24,638 nt of DNA from JALOAT01 sp050179875 (GTDB lineage: Bacteria; Pseudomonadota; Gammaproteobacteria; Thiohalomonadales; Thiohalomonadaceae), in NCBI GenBank assembly GCA_050179875.1, contig JBFXES010000022.1, positions 1 through 24,638 of the forward strand. The letters are read 5' to 3'. A program made the position numbers and the translations under genes. Under the pieces are notes generated by a model, which saw nothing but the letters and a program-made list of their open reading frames with translations, made no database searches and was not told where the DNA came from. Below, piece after piece: positions 7,937 to 17,000 of the stretch (the stretch's first letter is position 1; each line of letters opens with the position of its first letter).

Positions 7937-7977
7937 ACCCGCCCCGGCGGAATGTTATATTTCCGCGCTTCTTTTTT
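7934..7977 (+). promoter_or_regulatory. metK upstream dyad with T-run; second terminator, attenuator or promoter
   Basis: GCGGAA (7947-7952) pairs with TTCCGC (7961-7966) over an 8-nt loop and is followed within 6 nt by six T residues (7972-7977), the form of an intrinsic terminator. The loop region also contains TATATT (7956-7961), which lies 16 bp after TTCACC (7934-7939), so it may instead be the metK promoter overlapped by an operator-like dyad. The sequence alone does not decide. Confidence 0.35.
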
Positions 7978-8026
7978 ACCCTTGGCCTTGTTCTGCCCTT
8001 CGGGCACAGAATTGCGGGGAATGCGC

Positions 8027-9187
8027 ATGTCCAAACAGCACCTTTTCACCTCGGAGTCGGTGTCCGAGGGCCATCCGGACAAGATCGCCGACCAGATTTC
8101 CGACGCCGTCCTCGACGCCATCCTCGCCCAGGACCCGCGCGCCCGCGTGGCCTGCGAGACTCTGGTGAAGACCGGCATGGTGCTGATCGCGGGTGAAATC
8201 ACCACTTCCGCAGTGGTGGATTACGAGCGCGTCGCCCGCGAAGTGGTGCGGGACATCGGCTACAACAGCTCCCACATGGGCTTCGACTGGGAATCCTGCG
8301 CGGTACTGAACGCCATCGGCAAGCAGTCCCCGGACATCGCCCAGGGCGTGGACCGTGAGGACGAGCTGCAGATGGGCGCCGGCGACCAGGGCCTGATGTT
8401 CGGCTACGCCACCCGCGAGACCGACGTGCTCATGCCCGCCCCCATCACCTACGCGCACCGCCTGGTGCAGCGCCAGGCCGAGGTGCGCAAGAACGGCACC
8501 CTGTCCTGGCTGCGCCCTGACGCCAAGAGCCAGGTGACCTTCGTCTACGAAGACGGCGTGCCCGTGGGCATCGATGCCGTGGTGCTCTCCACCCAGCACG
8601 CCCCCGAAGTGACCGAGAAGGTGGTGCACGAGGCGGTGATGGACGAGGTCATCCTGCCCGTGCTGCCGCGCGAGTGGATCCGCAAGGACACCCGCTTCTA
8701 CATCAACCCGACCGGCCGCTTCGTCATCGGCGGCCCCATGGGCGACTGCGGCCTGACCGGCCGCAAGATCATCGTCGACAGCTATGGCGGCATGGCGCGC
8801 CACGGCGGCGGCGCCTTCTCGGGCAAGGACCCGTCCAAGGTGGACCGCTCCGCCGCCTACGCCGGCCGCTACGTGGCCAAGAACATCGTGGCCGCCGGCC
8901 TGGCCGACCGCTGCGAGATCCAGGTCTCCTACGCCATCGGCGTGGCCGAGCCCACCTCCATCTCCATCGAGACCTTCGGCACCGGCAAGATCGCCGAGGA
9001 GCGCCTGGTGGAACTGGTGCGTGAGGTCTTCGACCTGCGCCCGCGCGGCATCATCCACATGCTCGACCTGCTGCGTCCCATCTACCGTGCCACCGCCGCC
9101 TACGGCCACTTCGGCCGCGAGGAGCCGGAATTCACCTGGGAACGCACCGACAAGGCCGAGGCCCTGCGCGCCGCAGCCGGTCTTTAA
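8027..9187 (+). CDS. metK: S-adenosylmethionine synthetase
   Basis: Makes S-adenosylmethionine from methionine and ATP. 386 residues, standard for the family, with the N-terminal SESVSEGHPDKIADQISDAVLDAIL, the signature GAGDQGLMFGYA near residue 115-127, TGRKIIVDSYGG and the phosphate-binding GGGAFSGKDPSKVDRSAAYA loop. Two in-frame ATGs lie 6 nt apart (8021, 8027); GCGGGGA sits directly on the first and at workable distance from the second, and MSKQHLFTSES matches the usual N-terminus, so 8027 is chosen. The frame is open further upstream but without family similarity. It starts the SAM-cycle group metK, ahcY, metF; a 275-nt gap with a long inverted repeat and a riboswitch separates it from ahcY. 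Confidence 0.98.
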   Translation: MSKQHLFTSESVSEGHPDKIADQISDAVLDAILAQDPRARVACETLVKTGMVLIAGEITTSAVVDYERVAREVVRDIGYNSSHMGFDWESCAVLNAIGKQSPDIAQGVDREDELQMGAGDQGLMFGYATRETDVLMPAPITYAHRLVQRQAEVRKNGTLSWLRPDAKSQVTFVYEDGVPVGIDAVVLSTQHAPEVTEKVVHEAVMDEVILPVLPREWIRKDTRFYINPTGRFVIGGPMGDCGLTGRKIIVDSYGGMARHGGGAFSGKDPSKVDRSAAYAGRYVAKNIVAAGLADRCEIQVSYAIGVAEPTSISIETFGTGKIAEERLVELVREVFDLRPRGIIHMLDLLRPIYRATAAYGHFGREEPEFTWERTDKAEALRAAAGL

Positions 9188-9193
9188 GGAAAA

Positions 9194-9342
9194 AAGCTTT
9201 AACCACGGGGGACACGGGGAACACGGGGAAGACATAAAAGGGTACTGCCCTTCTGCCTTCGGGGGCCTGGAACGATCGCGACGGTCGCGCAGCTCCCCAG
9301 GAAATCTTCGCAAACCCCGCGTTCCCCGTGTCCCCCGTGGTT
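9194..9342. repeat. Long inverted repeat of the CCACGGGGGACACGGGG type, metK-ahcY gap
   Basis: Arms of 28 nt with one mismatch: 9201-9228 against 9315-9342, enclosing an 86-nt unrelated spacer. The outer 19 nt of both arms, and 26 nt including the AAGCTTT flank (9194-9219), are identical to the element at 3542-3613, but here the arm gains an extra AACACGGGG unit and the spacer is longer. Not coding. It begins 6 nt after the metK stop and ends 27 nt before the riboswitch, so it could fold as a terminator-like hairpin without a T-run. Confidence 0.8.
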
Positions 9343-9369
9343 ATGCTTTTCTTCTTCAATCCTCCGCAT

Positions 9370-9462
9370 CCCTGAGGAGCGCTGCAGCGGGTTAGAGACC
9401 CGTCAGGCTCAGGGCACAGCGGCTTCAGTACAACGGCGCTCATTCTTTTTCGGAGAACGAGA
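9370..9462 (+). promoter_or_regulatory. S-adenosylhomocysteine (SAH) riboswitch and ahcY leader
   Basis: The conserved core GAGGAGCGCTGC and CAGGCTC of the SAH riboswitch class are present. P1: CCCTGAG (9370-9376) with CTCAGGG (9408-9414). P2: CGGGT (9388-9392) with ACCCG (9398-9402). Pseudoknot P4: GAGCGCT (9377-9383) with GGCGCTC (9435-9441), one G-U pair. The class is known to sense SAH and switch on ahcY-containing operons. The 3' P4 strand overlaps CTCATTCT (9439-9446), which can pair with AGAACGAG (9454-9461, one mismatch) and cover the GGAGA ribosome site before the ATG at 9463, suggesting translational ON control. The structures are read from the sequence; the mechanism is inference. 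Confidence 0.93.
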
Positions 9463-10896
<1,434 letters not shown>

Positions 10897-10910
10897 TTGC
10901 CGGGCCGATG

Positions 10911-11000
10911 ACGCGGAGTTCGCGGAGGCGCGGAGGACGCGGAGAAGAGGTTGCGTGACGATCTCCTCCGCGTTCTCCGTGTCTCCGCGTCCTCTGCGTT
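10911..11000. repeat. Imperfect inverted repeat of ACGCGGAG units, ahcY-metF gap
   Basis: Left arm 10911-10947 is built of ACGCGGAG-like units; the right arm 10963-11000 is its imperfect reverse complement (about 30 of 37 positions match). It has the same style as the CCACGGGGGACACGGGG elements but different sequence. It fills most of the ahcY-metF gap. Low-complexity elements of this kind are common between genes in beta- and gammaproteobacteria; an open frame running through it into metF is not taken as coding. Confidence 0.65.
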
Positions 11001-11031
11001 GATGCCCCGATACTGCGCCAGAGGTAACGCT

Positions 11032-11883
11032 ATGGAATCGCAGAAGAAGTACACGCCTGCATTCAGTTTCGAATTCTTCCCGCCCAAGACCGAGGAAGGC
11101 CGTGCCAAGTTGCGCACCACCTGCGCGGAGCTGGGCGAACTGGGGCCGCGCTACGTGTCGGTGACCTACGGCGCGGGCGGCAGCACCCAGGAAGGCACCT
11201 GGCAGACGGTGAAAGACCTGCTGGCCGCCGGCCTCGAATGCGCACCGCACCTGTCGTGCATCGGTTCCAGCCGCGAGGCCCTGCGCGAGACGCTGCGGAG
11301 CTATGTGGCCTTGGGCGTGAAGCGCATCGTCGCGCTGCGCGGCGACATGCCCTCGGGCATGCGCGAGGCGGGTGAATTCCACTATGCCAACGAGCTGGTG
11401 GCGTTCATCCGCGAGGAGACCGGCGATCACTTTCACATCGAAGTCGCCGCCTATCCGGAGTTCCATCCCCAGGCGCCCAGCAGCGAAAAGGATCTGGAAA
11501 ACTTCCGGCGCAAGGTGGCGGCTGGCGCCAACGCCGCCATCACCCAGTATTTCTACAGCTTCGACGCCTATACCCGCTTCGTCGATGACTGCGAGCGCCT
11601 GGGCATCGACGTGCCCATCGTCCCGGGCATCATGCCCATCACCAATTACAAGCAACTGGCGCGCTTTTCAGATGCCTGCGGCGCGGAGATCCCGCGCTGG
11701 CTGCGCCTGCGCCTCGAGGCCTTCGGTGACGATCTGGAATCCATCCGCGCCTTCGGGCATGAGGTGGTGGCCGACCTGTGTGCACGCCTGCTTGCCGCCG
11801 GCGCCCCGGGGCTGCATTTCTACACCATGAACCAGGCCGGGCCCACGCGCGCGCTCTGGGAGGCCCTGAAACTCGGGCGCTAG
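11032..11883 (+). CDS. metF: 5,10-methylenetetrahydrofolate reductase
   Basis: Flavoenzyme reducing methylene-tetrahydrofolate to methyl-tetrahydrofolate, the methyl source for methionine synthase. 283 residues, typical for bacterial MetF. It shows FSFEFFPPKT at the start (the catalytic glutamate region), VTYGAGGST, HLSCIG, ALRGDMPSG, AAYPEFHP and ITQYFY, the barrel strands that hold FAD and folate. The frame is open from 10951 through the repeat, but the family N-terminus and GAGGTAACGCT before 11032 set the start. Pairing with ahcY under the SAH riboswitch is a recurrent arrangement and makes sense, since both steps pull SAH back to methionine. Only 2 nt separate it from rsmE. Confidence 0.97.
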   Translation: MESQKKYTPAFSFEFFPPKTEEGRAKLRTTCAELGELGPRYVSVTYGAGGSTQEGTWQTVKDLLAAGLECAPHLSCIGSSREALRETLRSYVALGVKRIVALRGDMPSGMREAGEFHYANELVAFIREETGDHFHIEVAAYPEFHPQAPSSEKDLENFRRKVAAGANAAITQYFYSFDAYTRFVDDCERLGIDVPIVPGIMPITNYKQLARFSDACGAEIPRWLRLRLEAFGDDLESIRAFGHEVVADLCARLLAAGAPGLHFYTMNQAGPTRALWEALKLGR

Positions 11884-11885
11884 CG

Positions 11886-12614
11886 ATGCGAACGCCGCGC
11901 ATCTACTGCCCGCAACCGCTGCGCGCCGGTGAGCGCGCCACGCTCGTCGACGAGGCGGCGAACCACGTGGCCCGTGTGCTGCGCCTGCGCGAGGGCGCGC
12001 CGCTCGTGCTGTTCGATGGCACGGGCGGCGAGTTCGAAGCGAGCGTTGCCGCGGTCGCGCGCCGGGAAGTGGTGGTCGCCGTGCACGGGCACCGCGCCCG
12101 CGAATGCGAATCGCCGCTTGCGATCACGCTGGTGCAGGCGGTCTCGCGCGGCGAACGCATGGATTACACCATCCAGAAGGCCGTGGAATTGGGCGTCACC
12201 CGCATCGTGCCGGTGCTGTCGACGCGCAGCGTGGTGAGCCTGGACGAGGAACGACGCGGGCGACGCATGGAGCACTGGCGCAAGATCATCATCGGCGCCT
12301 GCGAGCAGTGCGGCCGCAACCGCCTGCCCGAACTGCTGGACGTGCGCCCCCTCGACGCCTGGCTGAGGCACGCGCCTGACGGCCTGGGGCTGGTGCTGGA
12401 TCATCGCGCGGAGCACACGCTGGGAGAGCTTGCGGCATCCCAGGCCGTCACCCTGCTCATCGGTCCCGAGGGCGGGCTCGCTGCGGAGGAAGTGGCTGCG
12501 GCCCGGGCGGCCGGCTACCGGGGCCTGCGTCTCGGCCCGCGGGTGCTGCGCACGGAGACCGCGGCGGTCACTGCACTGTCCGTATTGCAGGCGCGCTGGG
12601 GCGATCTGGGCTGA
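11886..12614 (+). CDS. rsmE: 16S rRNA (uracil-1498-N3)-methyltransferase
   Basis: SPOUT-class enzyme methylating U1498 of 16S rRNA with SAM. 242 residues, normal length. The N-terminal PUA-like part reads RIYCPQPLRAGERATL with HVARVLRLREGAPLVLFDG; the SPOUT part shows LVQAVSRGERMDYTIQKAVELGV, the C-terminal LLIGPEGGLAAEE knot motif and LRLGPRVLRTETAAVTAL. It starts 2 nt after the metF stop with no strong ribosome site of its own, so translational coupling to metF is likely. Within this operon it is a SAM consumer next to the genes that recycle its product SAH; whether that is meaningful or simple read-through is open. Confidence 0.96.
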   Translation: MRTPRIYCPQPLRAGERATLVDEAANHVARVLRLREGAPLVLFDGTGGEFEASVAAVARREVVVAVHGHRARECESPLAITLVQAVSRGERMDYTIQKAVELGVTRIVPVLSTRSVVSLDEERRGRRMEHWRKIIIGACEQCGRNRLPELLDVRPLDAWLRHAPDGLGLVLDHRAEHTLGELAASQAVTLLIGPEGGLAAEEVAAARAAGYRGLRLGPRVLRTETAAVTALSVLQARWGDLG

Positions 12615-12652
12615 AACAAGATCAACCACGGAGGGAATCTGGTGCTTCGTGC

Positions 12653-12670
12653 GGCGGGTCGCGACCCGCC
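12653..12670. repeat. Perfect 18-bp palindrome in the rsmE/cytochrome convergent gap
   Basis: GGCGGGTC-GCGACCCGCC reads identically on both strands, followed by CTACGGTTGG. Similar GGGTCGCGACCCGCCCTACG units are dispersed repeats in many proteobacteria (general knowledge, not searched). It lies 38 nt after the rsmE stop between convergent genes. Confidence 0.7.
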
Positions 12671-12702
12671 CTACGGTTGGAAGAACAACCGAAGGAATGG
12701 AA

Positions 12703-12778
12703 GTCCGCAAATGAACGCCAATGAACGCGGAGTCTTGCTGTTACCTTCCTTGGCGTTTATTCGCGTTCATTGGCGGAC
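12703..12778. repeat. Inverted repeat of AATGAACGC units in the convergent gap
   Basis: GTCCGCAAATGAACGCCAAT (starting 12703) continues to 12730 and is matched, in reverse complement, by 12750-12778 (GTCCGCCAATGAACGCGAAT on the minus strand), with a few mismatches; the spacer is about 19 nt. It ends 22 nt before the cytochrome stop. Together with the palindrome it occupies most of the 185-nt gap between rsmE and the cytochrome gene and may help end both transcripts, though no T-run is seen. Confidence 0.7.
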
Positions 12779-12799
12779 GTTTCTCGCGGCTCATCCCCC

Positions 12800-13486
12800 T
12801 CAGCGCAGCAGGGCGATGTAGGCCGCCAGCGCCTCGATGTCGCGGTCGGAGAGGTTTTGCGTAACCTGCTCCATGCGCACGTCGTGGCGCTTCATGTCCT
12901 GCTCGCTGAGCCCGCCCCGGGCCTTGGCGTTGGCCCGGAAGCGCTTGAGCGTGGTGATGACGTACTGGATCTGCTGGCCGGCCAGACGCGCGTAGCCGGT
13001 CTCGCCGCGGCCGTCGTCGCCGTGGCACATCTGACAAACCGTTTCATAGATGCGAGCACCCTCGCGCGCCAGCAGCGGATCGGCGGCCACCGGCTTCACG
13101 GGCATGCTGGCGAAGTAGACGGCGAGGTTCACCTTGTCTTCCATGGTGAAACTGCGCGCCAGGCTTTGCATGACGAAATTCTTGCGCCGCCCGTCGGCAA
13201 ACTTCTCCACCTGCTCGAGCAGGTAGGTCGGATTCTGCGACGCCAGGTTCGGTACGTCGGGCGTGCGGCTGTTGCCGTCGTCGCCGTGGCATTGGGCGCA
13301 CAGCACCGTCCGCTCACGGCCACGCTCCACGGCGATCTCGTGGCGCGCATTGTCGTTGATGACCTCGCTGACGCGCGCCAGGAGCAGCTGGCGCTCCTGT
13401 TCGTCCTGCGCCACGGCGGGCAAGGCCGCCAGCCCGGCCACGAGCAGACCGGCGCCGACCGCACAAGAACGAAACACCTTGGACAT
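12800..13486 (-). CDS. Dihaem cytochrome c4-type protein
   Basis: Exported electron carrier of 228 residues. A signal peptide (MSKVFRSC, hydrophobic core, cleavage likely after AVA near residue 26) is followed by two c-type haem sites, CAQCH at 63-67 and CQMCH at 151-155, each followed by GDDG. Methionines at 106/114 and 198/205 are candidate sixth ligands. Two similar halves and total length match the cytochrome c4 family, periplasmic donors to terminal oxidases. The longer open frame reaching 13609 overlaps the cheW-like gene and lacks an export signal at its start, so 13486 is used. The ATG begins only 2 nt after the stop of the preceding cheW-like gene, making it the last gene of the Pil-Chp operon, an unexpected partner. 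Confidence 0.88.
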   Translation of the reverse strand: MSKVFRSCAVGAGLLVAGLAALPAVAQDEQERQLLLARVSEVINDNARHEIAVERGRERTVLCAQCHGDDGNSRTPDVPNLASQNPTYLLEQVEKFADGRRKNFVMQSLARSFTMEDKVNLAVYFASMPVKPVAADPLLAREGARIYETVCQMCHGDDGRGETGYARLAGQQIQYVITTLKRFRANAKARGGLSEQDMKRHDVRMEQVTQNLSDRDIEALAAYIALLR

Positions 13487-13488
13487 TG

Positions 13489-14007
13489 TCACACCTTCTC
13501 CGTCGTCATATCGGCACGTCCCACCACCAGCCCGGCGCGCAGCAGGGACTGCTCGATCCGGTCGAGGTCGGGAATCATCATGGTTTCGCCGTTCAGTTCG
13601 AAACGGCACAGCACGCCGTCTGCGTCCCCTTCGGCGGTCGCGGGCAGCATGCCCATGACCACGGACTGCATGCGGGGGATACCGCGGCTCAACACCGCGA
13701 TGAACGGCATGCGTGCGTCACCGTTGAGGGTGTTGAGCACGATGGCACGGCTCATGCGCTCGGGTCGCCCGCCCGGGAGACCCAGCAGCCGCTCCACCGA
13801 CACCAGCGGCACGATGAGGCCGCGCCACTGGATGCGGCCCAACACCCATTCGGGCGCGTTCATCGGCGCAGGCACCTGGAAGGGCGCCACCTCCGACACG
13901 AGCACGTTCGGGATCATCAACGAGCAGCCGTCCAGCGGAACGATCAGGCAACGGATGGCCGCGTCCTTGAGGTTGCGTTCGGGGGCGGCATGGCTGAATT
14001 CGGTCAT
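13489..14007 (-). CDS. CheW-domain coupling protein, ChpC-like
   Basis: 172 residues forming one CheW-like domain: IRCLIVPLDGCSLMIPNVLVSEVAPF is the first barrel strand pair, EWVLGRIQWRGLIVPLVSVERLLG the central part, and the C-terminal half ends with IPDLDRIEQSLLRAGLV. CheW proteins bridge a chemoreceptor and a CheA-type kinase. Its place directly after chpA matches ChpC of Pseudomonas aeruginosa, a second CheW in the Pil-Chp system, but the weak family conservation makes the name tentative. AAGGAACTGCG precedes the start, and the chpA stop lies 9 nt upstream. The sequence is clearly different from PilI in this window, so it is not a recent duplicate. Confidence 0.82.
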   Translation of the reverse strand: MTEFSHAAPERNLKDAAIRCLIVPLDGCSLMIPNVLVSEVAPFQVPAPMNAPEWVLGRIQWRGLIVPLVSVERLLGLPGGRPERMSRAIVLNTLNGDARMPFIAVLSRGIPRMQSVVMGMLPATAEGDADGVLCRFELNGETMMIPDLDRIEQSLLRAGLVVGRADMTTEKV

Positions 14008-14016
14008 CGCAGTTCC

Positions 14017-17000
14017 TTACGCCAGGGCGCGCGCCGCGCGGCGATCCAGGAGCGCACGGATGTTGTCCAGCAGGTCGTTCTCCTGGAACGGCTTGGTCAT
14101 GTACACGTCCACGCCGATCTGCATGGCGCGCTGGCGGTGCTTCTCGCCGCTGCGCGAGGTGATCATGATGATCGGGATGTGCTTCAGGCGCGGCTCGTTG
14201 CGGATGTGGGTGGCCAGTTCGTAGCCGTCCATGCGCGGCATTTCGATATCGAGCAGCATCACGTCGGGGATGGTCTCGTCCAGCAGGGCCAATGCCTCGA
14301 TGCCGTCCTTCGCGCTCACCGCCACCATGTCGTTGCGCTCCAGCAGGCGGCTGGTCACCTTGCGCACCGTGATGGAGTCGTCCACCACCATGACCACGGG
14401 CTTGGCGTCCGGCGAGTGCGTCGTGACGGGCGCCGGAACGATGGTGCTGCTGCGGTGCGCGAGGCCGGCGCGGATGAGTGCCGGCAGTTCCAGGATCAGG
14501 GCGACGCGGCCGTCGCCGAGGATGGTCGCGCCCGACAGGCCGCGCACGCTGCCGAGCTGGCGGCCGATGGGCTTCACCACGATTTCACGGCTGCCCAGCA
14601 GTCCGTCCACCACCAAGGCGATGCGGTGATCGCCGCTGTGCGCCAGCAGGATGGAGCGGCGGCGGGACTCGCCTTCGCCGCCACCGGTGCTGGTGGAAGC
14701 GCCCAGCACCGTGGCCAGGTGCAGCACATCGTAATCGTTGCCGACCCAGCGGTAGACGGGTGATTCGCGCGCCAGCAACTCGCTGATCTCCTGGTCGCTC
14801 GCGCGCACGATGCCTTCGATGCTGAGCAGCGGCACGGCGTAGAGATCGTCGCCGGCGAGCACGAGCAGCGCACGGCTGACCGTGAGCGTGAGCGGCAGGC
14901 GGATGGTGAAGGTGGTGCCCTTGCCCGGCACGGAATCGATGGAGAGGCTGCCATTGAGGTTTTTCACCTCGCTGTTCACCACGTCCATGCCCACGCCGCG
15001 GCCGGCGATCTGGGTAATGGCGTCGGCCGTGGAGAAACCTGACTCCAGGATGAAGGACATGACCTCGCGATCGGACAGCTGTGCGTTGGGCGCGAGCAGG
15101 CCGCGGGCGATGGCCTTTTCGCGCACCGCTCGCACGTTGATGCCGGCGCCGTCGTCGATCACCTTGACGACCACTTCGCCGCCCTCGCGGATCTGATGCA
15201 CGACGATGGTGCCGCTGCGCGGCTTGCCGGCCGCCTCGCGCGCCTCCGGCGTTTCGATGCCATGGGCCACGGCATTGCGCAACAAGTGTTCGAGGGGCGC
15301 CATGATGCGCTCCACCACGTTGCGGTCCATCTCCACCTCGGCGCCCTTGAAACGCAGCTCCGCTTCCTTGCCCAGCTCCTCACAGGCCTGGCGCACCACG
15401 CGGCGCAGGCGCGGCGCATTCTGCACCAGCGGCACCATGCGCGTGTGCATGAGGCCTTCCTGCAATTCGGTGTTCACGCGGGCCTGCTGCACCAGCAGGG
15501 TCTCCGCTTCGCGGGTGATGCCCTGCAGGGTGCTGCCGATGCTGGACAGGTCGCCCAGACTCTCCATCATGGAGCGGGACAACTGCTGCATGTGGGTGAA
15601 GCGATCGAACTCCAGCGGGTCGAATTCCTCGTAGGCCGTGCCCGTCTCCTCGTAGCGCGACTGAATCTGCGCCTCGGTTTCGATATCGAACATGCGCAGC
15701 TTCTCACGCAGGCGCTCGATCACCTGTTCCATTTCGCCCAGGTTGAAGGCGAGCTCGCCCACCTGCTGCTCGATGCGCGAACGGAAGATACTGGCCTCGC
15801 CGGCCACGTTGACCATGTTGTCGAGCAGATCGGCGCGTACGCGCACCAGCTCGTACTGGGGCCGCGGCCCGGCGCGGCGATCACCGTGTACCTGGGATTC
15901 GCCGGCGGGCTGCGCCATCGCCACATCCACCTGCCCCGGTGCAGACTCCCCGGCCTCTTCCGTCTGTATGACGGGCGCCGCCTCCTCGACCGCGGGCACC
16001 TTGCCGGATACCAACGCCTCCAGTTCCGCGATCAGGTCGGCGCCGGAGGGCAGCGGATCGTGATGGCGCAATTGCTCCAGCATCACTGCCAGGCGGTCCT
16101 GCGCGCGCTGCATGAGCGCCAGCATGGGCGGGGTGAGAGTAATCAGTCCGTCCGCCGCGCCTGCCAGCATGGATTCCACGCTGTGACCGAGATCGCCGAT
16201 CTCGACCACACCGGCCATGCGCGCGCCGCCCTTGAGGGTGTGCAGATGGCGCTGCAGGCGCTCGATGAGGGTGCGGTCGGTCGGGTTGGCTGTCAGCGCC
16301 TGGAGCGTTTCGTCGCTGGCGTTGAGGATCTCGTGGCCTTCCTCGAGGAAGATGGCGAGCAGGTCCGCGTCGTATTCGCGCACCGGCGCCGCGGGCGCGG
16401 CGCTCGCAGGCGCCGGCGTGCTGGCAATCGCCTTCAGGCGATCGACGATCTCGGTGACGTTGCCCAGCTTGTCGCCATTCTTGAGCTGCGCCAGCAGCGC
16501 CTCCAGATGGGATTGCGCCCGCTGTGCAAGATGCAGCACCTCCTCGTCCACCGGCACGCGGCCTTCCACCACGGCGGCGATGGCCGATTCCAGCGCGTGA
16601 CCCAGCTCCACCATGGGCTGCACGCCGGCCCAGCGCGCGCTGCCCTTGAGCGTGTGCAGTACGCGCTGCAGGGCTTCCACCGGCTTGCGCGCGGCGGGTT
16701 GCTCGACCCACTGCTGGATGAGTTCGTCGGTGATGCCGAGCAGGTCGCTCGCCTCGTTGACGAAGATGGTGATGAGTTCGGCGGAGGCGCTCTGCTCCGC
16801 CGGCTCGGGCGCAGGCGCAGGCGCGGGCGCGGGCGCCGGTTCGGCGAAAGGTTCGTCGCGCAGCAGGGTTTCAACCAGCTCGCTCTCGGCGAACGCCGGC
16901 GTGGCGAGCGGCTCCGCCTCGGGCGCCGCAAGCGCAACGTGCTCCTCGGGGGCCGTGATGGCGAGCGTCTCGGGCAGGCTGTCGAGGAGTTCCAGATCGA

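Noticed and set aside
7931..8026. SAM riboswitch upstream of metK
   Set aside because: The leader is short and I could not recognise the conserved core of any SAM riboswitch class.
9194..9342. Insertion sequence ends
   Set aside because: The 86-nt interior is far too short for a transposase and no target-site duplication is evident; at most a non-autonomous element.
12615..12799. Small gene between rsmE and the cytochrome
   Set aside because: Only repeat arms and a palindrome; no start with a ribosome site and no coding-like codon use.
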